Positions 1 to 6,241 of a DNA stretch of 15,057 nt are shown one piece after another. The notes beneath the pieces are model-generated. The model searched no databases, was not told the DNA's origin, and was given only the letters and a program-made list of their open reading frames with translations. This stretch comes from Alterirhizorhabdus sp964247265 (GTDB lineage: Bacteria; Pseudomonadota; Alphaproteobacteria; Sphingomonadales; Sphingomonadaceae), in assembly GCA_964247265.1 (NCBI GenBank), contig CAXTTS010000069.1, positions 1 through 15,057 of the forward strand. The letters run 5' to 3'. A program made the translations under genes and the position numbers. Position 1 is the stretch's first letter, and each line of letters begins with the position of its first letter.

Positions 1-370
1 CGAGGCGATCAGCCGCATCACCATCGTGACCAGCGGCCCGCGTGACGTGATCGATCAGATCATGGCGCAGCTCGACCGGCTGGTCCCGGTTCACAAGGTG
101 ACCGACCTCACCGAACTCGGCCCGCATGTCGAACGCGAGCTGGCGCTGGTGAAGGTCAAGGGCGTCGGCGATCACCGGATCGAGGCGCTGCGGCTGGCCG
201 AAGTGTACCGCGCCCGCGTGCTGGATGCGACCACCTCCAGCTTCGTGTTCGAGGTGACCGGCGGCTCCGAGAAGATCGACAAGTTCCTCGAACTGATGCG
301 CGAGGTCGGCTTGATCGAGGTCGCCCGCACCGGCGTCGCCGCCATCGCGCGAGGGCGGGAGGCGGCCTGA
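1..370 (+). CDS. ilvN: Acetolactate synthase small (regulatory) subunit, 3' part only
   Basis: The frame is open from base 2 to the TGA at 368-370, giving 122 codons; the 5' end lies outside the window, so by comparison with the usual length of about 160-170 residues roughly 50 residues are missing. The visible part starts in the end of the N-terminal ACT domain (SRITIVTSGPRDVIDQI, then QLDRLVPVHKVTDL) and continues into the C-terminal half with HVERELALVKVKG and the closing VGLIEVARTGVAAIARG, all typical of IlvH/IlvN. The family binds valine and controls the large catalytic subunit IlvB/IlvI in the first common step of branched-chain amino acid synthesis. ilvC follows 65 bp downstream on the same strand, which supports the call. 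The symbol ilvN versus ilvH is a matter of convention. A GTG at 26 is internal and is not a plausible start. Confidence 0.93.
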   Translation, partial: EAISRITIVTSGPRDVIDQIMAQLDRLVPVHKVTDLTELGPHVERELALVKVKGVGDHRIEALRLAEVYRARVLDATTSSFVFEVTGGSEKIDKFLELMREVGLIEVARTGVAAIARGREAA

Positions 371-383
371 ATCCGGATCCGTC

Positions 384-404
384 ACCCTGAACTCGGTTCA
401 GGGT
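384..404. repeat. Perfect 9-bp inverted repeat, REP-like intergenic palindrome
   Basis: ACCCTGAAC (384-392) and GTTCAGGGT (396-404) are perfect reverse complements around a 3-base loop TCG. The palindrome lies in the 65-bp gap between the ilvN stop and the ilvC start. The flanks (GTC before, CCATG after) also fit a short palindromic element that I recall as frequent between genes in sphingomonad genomes; that recollection cannot be verified here. In RNA it would form a tight hairpin inside an ilvN-ilvC transcript. There is no following T run, so it is not a standard terminator; it could stabilise the upstream message or tune ilvC expression. Confidence 0.7.
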
Positions 405-435
405 CCATGCCACACACCACGCAGGGAAGAAGACA

Positions 436-1455
436 ATGCGCGTTTATTACGACCGGGATGCTGACATCGGCCTTATCAAGGGCAAGAAGGTCGCGATCGT
501 CGGCTATGGCAGCCAGGGTCACGCCCATGCCCAGAACCTGCGCGATTCGGGCGTGTCCGAGGTGGCGATCGCGCTACGCCCCGGCTCGGCCACCGCGAAG
601 AAGGCGGAAGAGGCCGGCTTCAAGGTGCTGAGCAACGCCGATGCCGCGGCATGGGCCGATATCGTGATGATCCTCGCGCCCGACGAGCATCAGGCGGCGA
701 TCTACAATGACGATCTCGCCGCGAACCTGAAGCCCGGCGCCGCGATCGCCTTCGCCCACGGCCTGAACGTGCATTTCGGGCTCATCGAGCCGCGCGCCGA
801 TATCGACGTGTTCATGATCGCGCCGAAGGGGCCGGGCCATACCGTCCGTTCCGAATATCAGCGTGGCGGCGGCGTGCCCTGCCTGATCGCGATCGCGCAG
901 GATGCCAGCGGCAACGCGCATGACGTCGCGCTGTCCTACGCCTCCGCGATCGGCGGTGGGCGCTCGGGCGTGATCGAGACGACGTTCAAGGAAGAGTGCG
1001 AGACCGATCTGTTCGGCGAGCAGGCCGTGCTATGCGGCGGCGTCACCCATCTGATTCAGGCCGGCTTCGAGACGCTGGTGGAAGCGGGCTACGCGCCGGA
1101 AATGGCCTATTTCGAGTGTCTGCACGAAACCAAGCTGATCGTCGATCTGCTGTATGAGGGCGGCATCGCCAACATGCGCTATTCGATCAGCAACACCGCC
1201 GAATATGGCGACATCACCACCGGCCCGCGCATCATCACGCCGGAGACCAAGGCCGAGATGAAGCGCGTGCTGGCGGACATCCAGTCCGGCCGGTTCGTGA
1301 AGAACTTCGTGCTGGATAACCGCGCCGGTCAGCCCGAGCTGAAGGCCGCCCGCAAGGCCGCCGCCGCCCACCCGATCGAGCAGGTCGGCGAAAAGCTGCG
1401 CGCGATGATGCCGTGGATCGCCAAGAACAAGCTGGTCGACAAGGCGAAGAACTGA
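436..1455 (+). CDS. ilvC: Ketol-acid reductoisomerase (NADP+), class I
   Basis: This 339-residue protein has the length of short-form (class I) KARI. It converts acetolactate or acetohydroxybutyrate to the dihydroxy-acid using NADPH and Mg2+, the second common step of valine, leucine and isoleucine synthesis, in the cytoplasm. The Rossmann motif GYGSQGHAHAQNL begins at residue 23, and R48 with S51 in LRPGSA suits NADPH phosphate binding. H108 (AHGLN) is the expected catalytic histidine. The metal site is visible as D191 and E195 (ETDLFGEQ) plus E227 and E231 (YFECLHETKL). The start ATG is preceded by an AGGGAAGAAG purine-rich Shine-Dalgarno stretch ending 4 bases upstream. It follows ilvN, so co-transcription is likely. 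Nothing is missing. Confidence 0.98.
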   Translation: MRVYYDRDADIGLIKGKKVAIVGYGSQGHAHAQNLRDSGVSEVAIALRPGSATAKKAEEAGFKVLSNADAAAWADIVMILAPDEHQAAIYNDDLAANLKPGAAIAFAHGLNVHFGLIEPRADIDVFMIAPKGPGHTVRSEYQRGGGVPCLIAIAQDASGNAHDVALSYASAIGGGRSGVIETTFKEECETDLFGEQAVLCGGVTHLIQAGFETLVEAGYAPEMAYFECLHETKLIVDLLYEGGIANMRYSISNTAEYGDITTGPRIITPETKAEMKRVLADIQSGRFVKNFVLDNRAGQPELKAARKAAAAHPIEQVGEKLRAMMPWIAKNKLVDKAKN

Positions 1456-1550
1456 TCCCGGCTCCGGCAGTTACCGCCGGCGCCGTTGACAGGAGAAGGG
1501 GGACGGGCCAGCAACGGCGCGTCCGCCGATCTGTTCTGGAGAGCCTCACC

Positions 1551-2180
1551 ATGCGCCTCGCCCCCTTCACCGCTTTGGCCCTCGTCGTCGCCTCGTCCGC
1601 CGTGGCGCAGATGCCGACGACCCCGCCGGGCACGATGGACGTGAAGCGTATCGGCGCGGGCAACTACACGGTCGATCCGAACCACACCCAGGTGGTATTC
1701 ACCGTCAACCATCTGGGCTTCAACAGCTATTGGGGCATCGTCGGCGGCGCCACCGGCACGCTGACCCTCGACCCGACCAAGCCGAGCGCCGCCGCGGTCT
1801 CGATCGAGGTTCCGCTGAGCGGCCTCGTCACCACCAGCGACAAACTGAACGAGCATCTCGCCAAGCCCGAATTCTTCGACTCGGCGCAATTCCCGAAGGC
1901 GACCTTCAAGTCGACCAGCGTGACGGTGAGCGGCACGAGCGCGAAGATCGCCGGCAATCTGACGCTGCACGGCGTCACCAAGCCGATCGTGCTCGACGCG
2001 ATGTTCACCGGCGCCGGCCCCAGCCCGATGGGCGGCAAGGCGACGATCGGCTTCGAGGCGACCACCACCGTCAAGCGCAGCGACTTCGGCGTCAGCTACG
2101 GCGTGCCGATCGTCTCGGACATGGTGCCGCTGAAGATCACCGTCGCGTTCGAAAAGGCCGATGCGATGGGGAAGAAATAA
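1551..2180 (+). CDS. YceI-family periplasmic protein (lipocalin-like, isoprenoid-binding fold)
   Basis: I chose the ATG at 1551 because GGAGAG lies 7 bases upstream and the protein then starts with a clear signal peptide, MRLAPFTALALVVASSAVAQ, with likely cleavage after AVA (residue 19). An in-frame opening from 1413 overlaps the end of ilvC and is not needed. The mature part shows the YceI hallmarks: YTVDPNHTQVVFTVNHLGF (residues 39-57), HLAKPEFFDSAQFPKATF (102-119), GNLTLHGVTKPIVL (135-148) and RSDFGVSYGV (176-185). The family forms a long beta-barrel that binds polyisoprenoid-like lipids in the periplasm; its physiological role is mostly unknown, with links to stress and acid response in some species. 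It lies 95 bp after ilvC, so it may be read through from ilvC or have its own promoter. Total length is 209 residues. Confidence 0.93.
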   Translation: MRLAPFTALALVVASSAVAQMPTTPPGTMDVKRIGAGNYTVDPNHTQVVFTVNHLGFNSYWGIVGGATGTLTLDPTKPSAAAVSIEVPLSGLVTTSDKLNEHLAKPEFFDSAQFPKATFKSTSVTVSGTSAKIAGNLTLHGVTKPIVLDAMFTGAGPSPMGGKATIGFEATTTVKRSDFGVSYGVPIVSDMVPLKITVAFEKADAMGKK

Positions 2181-2189
2181 GCCCTTCGC

Positions 2190-2882
2190 CTACACCCGCA
2201 CGTAGCGAAAGTACCAGACCTCCCGCCCCTCTCGCCGGGCCTTGGCCGCATAGCGGCTGTCGGGCCAGTCGTCGGGGCGGGTCAGGAAGTCGGCCGGGCG
2301 CCCGGCCGTCCAGTCGAACTCCGGCCGGGCGCCCATCACCATCATCGCCCAGCGGCAATAGACCGGGTGATCGGTGCCGAAGCGGAACTCGCCGCCCGGG
2401 CGCAGCTTGGCGGCGATCCGGGCCATTGGGCCGTGGTTCATCAAACGGCGCTTGGCATGGCGTGCCTTGGGCCACGGATCGGGATGCAGCAGATACACCC
2501 GCTCCAGCGCGCCATCCGCCACCCTGTCGAGCGCCTCCAGCGCATCGCCCATGTGCAGCCGCACATTCGCCAACCCGTCGCGCTCGATATGGCCAAGGGC
2601 GCCGACGACACCGTTCAAAAACGGCTCGCACCCGATGAAGCCATGATCCGGGCGCATCGCCGCCTGCGCCGCCAGATGCTCGCCCGCGCCGAAGCCGATC
2701 TCCAGCTCCAGCGGGCGATCGTCGCCGAACAGGGTGCGTGAATCCAGCGCCCCTTCCGCCGGCAGCGCAACCTCCGGCAGCAGTTCCTCGACCAGCGCCG
2801 CCTGCCCCAGCCGCAGCTTATGGCCCTGCCGGCGGCCATAAAGACGGCGGATCGTGGTGGGGTCGGATTGAACGTCGCTCAT
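2190..2882 (-). CDS. trmB: tRNA (guanine-N7-)-methyltransferase TrmB
   Basis: A 230-residue SAM-dependent methyltransferase that makes m7G46 in the variable loop of tRNAs. The SAM-binding motif is ELEIGFGAGEHL (residues 59-70), followed by FIGCEPF (82-88), GDALEAL (112-118), the family signature HPDPWPKARHAKRRL (133-147), FGTDHPVYCRW (168-178) and the C-terminal substrate-binding block TRPDDWPDSRYAAKARREG (201-219). The ATG at 2882 is the first sensible start; the Shine-Dalgarno is weak (AGG 8 bases upstream). It is downstream of metK, which makes its cofactor, an arrangement common in alphaproteobacteria. A strong terminator-like hairpin lies only 25 bases before the start codon, so how it is transcribed is open. 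It ends with TAG, convergent with the yceI gene across 9 bp. Confidence 0.97.
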   Translation of the reverse strand: MSDVQSDPTTIRRLYGRRQGHKLRLGQAALVEELLPEVALPAEGALDSRTLFGDDRPLELEIGFGAGEHLAAQAAMRPDHGFIGCEPFLNGVVGALGHIERDGLANVRLHMGDALEALDRVADGALERVYLLHPDPWPKARHAKRRLMNHGPMARIAAKLRPGGEFRFGTDHPVYCRWAMMVMGARPEFDWTAGRPADFLTRPDDWPDSRYAAKARREGREVWYFRYVRV

Positions 2883-2907
2883 CGCGTGCGCCTAGCAGCA
2901 GCCGCCC

Positions 2908-2936
2908 AAAAGAAAAGACCGCCCCTTACAGGGCGG
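2908..2936 (-). terminator. Intrinsic terminator downstream of the small Cys-repeat gene
   Basis: Read on the minus strand, CCGCCC (2936-2931) and GGGCGG (2924-2919) form a perfect 6-bp GC stem with a 6-base loop, followed after TC by TTTT, C and TTTT (2916-2908). This is the classical form of a Rho-independent terminator. It lies 34 bases after the stop of the 65-residue secreted protein and ends 25 bases before the trmB start. On the plus strand there is no T run after the stem, so it acts, if at all, on the minus strand only. Confidence 0.8.
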
Positions 2937-2970
2937 CCGAGTTTCTAGGGAATCCTGGGAGTTGATACGC

Positions 2971-3168
2971 CTACATCGGCTTGGCGCCCGGTGTGCCGCA
3001 CTTGGCGAAGTGGCCCTTCGCATTCTTGCAGCGCGCAGCAGGCTTGGCCGCCGCAGCCGGGCATTTGACGAACTTGCCCTTCGCATCCTTGCAGGCGGCC
3101 GCGACAACCGGTGTCGCCATTCCGAGAACGCCGAGGGCCAGAGCCGCGGACAGCATGAGGTGACGCAT
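2971..3168 (-). CDS. Small secreted protein with two CKxAKGxFxKC repeats, function unknown
   Basis: I set the start at the ATG at 3168 because AAGGAG sits 6 bases upstream (3180-3175) and the 65-residue product then begins with a clean signal peptide MRHLMLSAALALGVLGMATP ending in VVAAA around residue 25. A longer in-frame opening to 3216 would put a basic stretch ahead of the signal sequence and ignore this ribosome binding site. The mature peptide of about 40 residues consists of two 11-residue copies, CKDAKGKFVKC (26-36) and CKNAKGHFAKC (47-57), joined by an Ala/Pro/Lys linker. Each copy has Cys residues nine apart, suggesting one disulfide or metal site per copy. It is strongly basic. I know no function; similar short Lys/Cys repeats occur in hypothetical sphingomonad proteins by my recollection. 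It sits between metK and trmB with its own candidate promoter and terminator. Confidence 0.85.
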   Translation of the reverse strand: MRHLMLSAALALGVLGMATPVVAAACKDAKGKFVKCPAAAAKPAARCKNAKGHFAKCGTPGAKPM

Positions 3169-3176
3169 CGCAATCT

Positions 3177-3208
3177 CCTTCCGCATATTTCTACGTCGAT
3201 GCGGAAGG
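3177..3208 (-). promoter_or_regulatory. Perfect 10-bp inverted repeat at promoter/ribosome binding site of the small gene
   Basis: CCTTCCGCAT and ATGCGGAAGG, at 3177-3186 and 3199-3208 on the plus strand, are exact reverse complements separated by 12 bases. On the minus strand the distal arm ends in GGAAGG, which shares four bases with the AAGGAG ribosome binding site (3180-3175) of the 65-residue protein. As RNA, the hairpin would partly hide that site. As DNA, it would be an operator covering the spacer, -10 and start site of the candidate promoter described separately. No T run follows the stem, so it is not the metK terminator. Confidence 0.6.
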
Positions 3209-3216
3209 CGATACAA
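3188..3216 (-). promoter_or_regulatory. Candidate sigma-70-like promoter for the small Cys-repeat gene
   Basis: On the minus strand TTGTAT (3216-3211) and TAGAAA (3193-3188) are separated by exactly 17 bases, each matching four of six consensus positions. Initiation about 7 bases beyond the -10 would fall near 3181, just ahead of the ribosome binding site, giving a very short leader of about a dozen bases. It lies in the 60-bp gap between metK and the small gene. Two 4/6 matches in a short interval can occur by chance, so this is tentative. Confidence 0.35.
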
Positions 3217-3228
3217 ATGAACTTCTCG

Positions 3229-4437
3229 TCAGATAGCCGCCTTCAGCGCGTCGGCCAGATCGGTCTTCTCCCACGGGAAGAAGTCCCCCTCCGGCTTGCG
3301 GCCGAAATGACCGTAAGCGGCGGATTTCTGGTAGATCGGCTTGTTCAGGCCGAGATGCTCGCGGATCGCGCGCGGCGTGAGGCCGCCCAGCGCCGACATG
3401 CCCATCAGCGCCGTCTCGATCGCGGAATCGTCCGCCGTGCCGGTGCCGTGCGTATCGACATAGAGCGACAGCGGCTTGCTGACGCCGATCGCATAAGCCA
3501 GCTGGATCGTGCAGCGCCGGGCGAGCCCCGCCGCCACGATGTTCTTCGCCAGATAGCGCGTGATATAGGCGGCGGAGCGATCCACCTTGGTGGGATCCTT
3601 GCCGCTGAACGCGCCGCCGCCATGCGGTGCGGCCCCGCCATAGGTATCCACGATGATCTTGCGCCCGGTGAGGCCGGCATCGCCGTCCGGCCCGCCGATC
3701 TCGAAGCTGCCGGTGGGGTTGATATGGTATTCGGTCGCGTCGGACAGGAGCTTGGCGGGCAGGATATCCGCCACCACCTGCTTCACATAAGCGTGAAGCT
3801 CGGCCTCCTTCGCGCCTTCGTCATAGCCCTTGGCATGTTGGGTGGAAACGACGATCGCCGTCGCCGCCGCCGGCACGCCGCCCTCGAAGCGCAGCGTCAC
3901 CTGACTCTTGGCATCGGGCTCCAGGAACGGGGCCGCACCGGAATGACGATCCGCCGCCATCCGCTCCAGGATCTTGTGGCTGTAATAGAGCGTCGCCGGC
4001 ATCAGGTCCGGCGTCTCGTCGCAGGCGAAGCCGAACATGATGCCCTGATCGCCGGCGCCTTCATCCTTGTTGCCGCTCGCGTCCACGCCCTGCGCGATAT
4101 GGGCGGACTGCGGATGCAGGTTGTTGTGGAAGGTGAACGTCTCCCAGTGAAAACCGTCCTGCTCGTAACCGATCCGCTTGACCGTCTGGCGCACGACCGC
4201 CTCGACCTCTTCGGGAACGCCCGGCGCCCAGTTGCCGCCCTCGTCCATGATGCCCTTGCCGCGAATCTCGCCGGCCAGGACGACGAGCTGGGTGGTCGTC
4301 AGCGTCTCGCATGCGATGCGCGCCTGTGGATCCTTGGACAGGAAAAGATCCACCACCGCGTCGGAAATCTGGTCGGCCACCTTGTCCGGATGTCCCTCGG
4401 AGACCGACTCGGACGTGAAGAGATAATCCTGGCGCAT
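3229..4437 (-). CDS. metK: S-adenosylmethionine synthetase
   Basis: A full-length 402-residue MAT that makes SAM from methionine and ATP with release of phosphate and pyrophosphate, in the cytoplasm as an oligomer. It opens with LFTSESVSEGHPDKVADQISDAVVD (H16 and D18 in the ATP/methionine site) and shows the two family signatures GAGDQG (residues 127-132) and GGGAFSGKDPTKVDRS (273-288). The start ATG at 4437 has GGAAAGG 11 bases upstream; a nearer ATG at 4447 is out of frame. It lies 78 bp after lnt and upstream of trmB, a SAM user, in the order lnt-metK-trmB known from alphaproteobacteria; the Xre-type regulator often present between lnt and metK in rhizobia is absent here. The leader shows small hairpins but no SAM riboswitch that I can recognise. 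Confidence 0.98.
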   Translation of the reverse strand: MRQDYLFTSESVSEGHPDKVADQISDAVVDLFLSKDPQARIACETLTTTQLVVLAGEIRGKGIMDEGGNWAPGVPEEVEAVVRQTVKRIGYEQDGFHWETFTFHNNLHPQSAHIAQGVDASGNKDEGAGDQGIMFGFACDETPDLMPATLYYSHKILERMAADRHSGAAPFLEPDAKSQVTLRFEGGVPAAATAIVVSTQHAKGYDEGAKEAELHAYVKQVVADILPAKLLSDATEYHINPTGSFEIGGPDGDAGLTGRKIIVDTYGGAAPHGGGAFSGKDPTKVDRSAAYITRYLAKNIVAAGLARRCTIQLAYAIGVSKPLSLYVDTHGTGTADDSAIETALMGMSALGGLTPRAIREHLGLNKPIYQKSAAYGHFGRKPEGDFFPWEKTDLADALKAAI

Positions 4438-4515
4438 CGCAGTTCATGCCTTTCCGAAGATCGCGGCCGGACGACCGCATAGAGTCATGCAGATATAAAG
4501 CTTTCCTTATGTCCC
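4438..4515 (-). promoter_or_regulatory. metK leader: AT-rich island and two overlapping small hairpins
   Basis: The 78-bp gap between the lnt stop and the metK start holds an AT-rich island with the palindrome AAAGCTTT (4497-4504 region), unusual for this GC-rich DNA, then two possible hairpins read on the minus strand. The first pairs GCAT (4490-4487) with ATGC (4480-4477). The second pairs GCGGTC (4478-4473) with GGCCGC (4468-4463), including one G-U pair. They share bases 4477-4478 and so exclude each other. The AT island could carry a -10 element, but I see no good -35. A regulatory role is possible, not shown. Confidence 0.3.
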
Positions 4516-6030
4516 TTAGCGGGCGAAGCGGCGATGCGCAAATGCCGCGATCAGCAGCAGCGCGGCGAACAGGAAGGGCAGTATGTTGCCCGTCCGCGCA
4601 AAGGGCGTCGGCGGCTGCGGCGATGGCAAGCGGAGCTCGATCGCGCCCTCGGTCCGCCAGTCGAGCCAGGCCAGCAGGCGCCCGTCGGGATCGATCACGG
4701 CCGAGATGCCGGTTGGTGTCGCGCGCACCACCGGAAGCCCCTCCTCGATCGCTCGCAACCGCGCCTGCGCCAGATGCTGCGGCGGGCCGGAGCGACCGAA
4801 CCAGGCATCGTTGGACGGATTGAACAGGAAGCTCGGCCGGTTGGCGCGATCGACCACCTGTCCCGAGAAGATGATCTCGTAGCAGACCTGCACCCCGACC
4901 ACGCCGAAGCCCGGCAGGTCGAAGCTGCGCGGCCCCGGCCCCGGCCAGAAATCGAGATCCCCCGGCGCCAGCCGCGACAGGCCGATCGCCGACAATATCG
5001 GCCGCATCGGCAGATATTCGCCATAGGGCACCAGATGCGCCTTGTCGTAGCGACCCAGCAGGCGCGCCTTGGGATCGATCACGAACATGCTGTTGCGCGC
5101 GCCGATGGCGTTCCCGGCCTTGTCCCACTCGATCGCGACGCCGCCGGTCATCAGCAGGTCGCGCGGCCCGAGCAGCCGGGCGAGGCGCTGTCGCGCCTCA
5201 GGCTCATCCTCAAGATAATCGGGCACCGCCGCCTCGGGCCACAGAATCAGGCGCGGTTCCGGCTCGGGCCTGCCAGTCAGGCGCGCCAGCCGCTCGAAAT
5301 TGCGCCGCGCGAAACTCGCCGCCCACTTATCCTGCTGACCGATATTGGGCTGGACGATACGCACGCGGGTACCGCCGCCATCGCGAACGGCGGGCGCAAG
5401 CAGCGCAGGCACAGTCGCCAGCGCCAGGCCGGCAACCAGCGCGCCGGCCGCGATCCACCGCCGCTGCACCAGCATCAGCGGCAGCCCCGCCGCGATGACG
5501 AACAGCCCGCTCAGCCCATAGGTGCCGATCCACTTCGCTGCGCCGGCGATCGGCAGCAGCGGCACCCACAGCACCCCGAGCGGGTTCCACGCGAAGCCGG
5601 TGAACAGCGTCGCGCGCAGCCATTCCGTCACGATCCAGGCCGCGGCGAACAGCAGCACCAGCCGCAGGCGATCCGCGCGTCCGAAGCGCCAGGCGAGGCC
5701 CACAGCCGCCGCCGGATACAGCGCCAGATACAGCGACAGCAGCACCACCGCGACCCAGCCGAGCCACGCGGGCATCGCCGCCTGATAGGTGAAGGCGGTC
5801 GCGATCCAGTCCAGCCCCAGCACGAAGTGGCCGAGGGCGAACCACCAGCCGATCGCCAGCGCCGTCCGCAACCGCTCCGCCCGCGCGATGCCGAGCATCA
5901 GCAGCGCCAGCGCCGCCAGCGCCAGCGGCCAGAGGTTCCACGGGGCGAAGCCGAGCGCCGATGCGGCGCCCAGCAGGCTCCACCGCAGCTTGCCCGCGAT
6001 CCACCAGCCGGCCTCGCGCAAATGCCTCAC
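4516..6030 (-). CDS. lnt: Apolipoprotein N-acyltransferase
   Basis: A 504-residue inner-membrane enzyme that adds the third acyl chain to the N-terminal cysteine of lipoproteins, the last step of lipoprotein maturation. The first 210 residues contain several hydrophobic segments (about 31-50, 58-80, 88-112, 123-140, 170-190, 192-212), and a nitrilase-type domain follows. The catalytic triad is visible as E266 (LILWPEAAVP), K330 (RYDKAHLVPYGEYLP) and C383 (VQVCYEIIFSG). A last hydrophobic segment lies at 483-499. The start is a GTG at 6030 with GGAG about 9 bases upstream. It precedes metK by 78 bp. In many alphaproteobacteria lnt directly follows corC; here a VOC gene and a dehydrogenase gene separate them, so lnt must have its own promoter in 6031-6241. 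Confidence 0.96.
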   Translation of the reverse strand: MRHLREAGWWIAGKLRWSLLGAASALGFAPWNLWPLALAALALLMLGIARAERLRTALAIGWWFALGHFVLGLDWIATAFTYQAAMPAWLGWVAVVLLSLYLALYPAAAVGLAWRFGRADRLRLVLLFAAAWIVTEWLRATLFTGFAWNPLGVLWVPLLPIAGAAKWIGTYGLSGLFVIAAGLPLMLVQRRWIAAGALVAGLALATVPALLAPAVRDGGGTRVRIVQPNIGQQDKWAASFARRNFERLARLTGRPEPEPRLILWPEAAVPDYLEDEPEARQRLARLLGPRDLLMTGGVAIEWDKAGNAIGARNSMFVIDPKARLLGRYDKAHLVPYGEYLPMRPILSAIGLSRLAPGDLDFWPGPGPRSFDLPGFGVVGVQVCYEIIFSGQVVDRANRPSFLFNPSNDAWFGRSGPPQHLAQARLRAIEEGLPVVRATPTGISAVIDPDGRLLAWLDWRTEGAIELRLPSPQPPTPFARTGNILPFLFAALLLIAAFAHRRFAR

Positions 6031-6241
6031 CCGCGCAGGCTCCGGCCCTCAGCGGCTTCGCACACGGCCGTATCATTGTCCGAACAGCGCACGCGCTTGG
6101 GGGAGCAGAAACGGAAATCGGATCGCGCCATCACGCCCCCAGGATCGGCGCCGGTCGCCGTGACGCGCAGCTAGGCGCTGGCCGCCCGATCCGCAAGCCG
6201 GCGGGCTACCCGGATGGCGCGCATCGGGCTATCCTCGTGGC
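6031..6241. other. Intergenic region between divergent lnt and VOC genes
   Basis: This 211-bp gap is the longest gene-free stretch of the window. It must hold the promoter of lnt (minus strand) and of the VOC gene (plus strand). On the plus strand TATCCT at 6230-6235 would place a transcription start at about 6242, the A of the VOC start codon. For lnt I see only GACAAT/TGATAC-like sequence near 6070-6080 with no convincing -35. I see no tRNA, repeat or further ORF with coding character. Confidence 0.4.

Noticed and set aside
1464..1480. CCGGC/GCCGG hairpin after ilvC as terminator
   Set aside because: Only 5 bp with no T run; such matches are common in this GC-rich DNA.
1486..1491. TTGACA as -35 of a promoter for the yceI gene
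   Set aside because: The -35 match is perfect, but the sequence 17 bases on (CAGCAA) is not an acceptable -10 and neighbouring spacings are no better.
2962..4482. Plus-strand open frame of 506 codons
   Set aside because: It is the antisense shadow of metK and the small gene; the translation is rich in Arg, His and Ala with no domain, as expected from GC-rich complementary DNA.
4438..4520. SAM riboswitch upstream of metK
   Set aside because: I looked for SAM-II, SAM-V and SAM/SAH core motifs by eye and found none; only small unspecific hairpins are present.
4534..6174. Plus-strand open frame of 546 codons
   Set aside because: Antisense to lnt, which has a full set of catalytic residues; the antisense product is an Arg/Gln/Pro-rich chain without family features.
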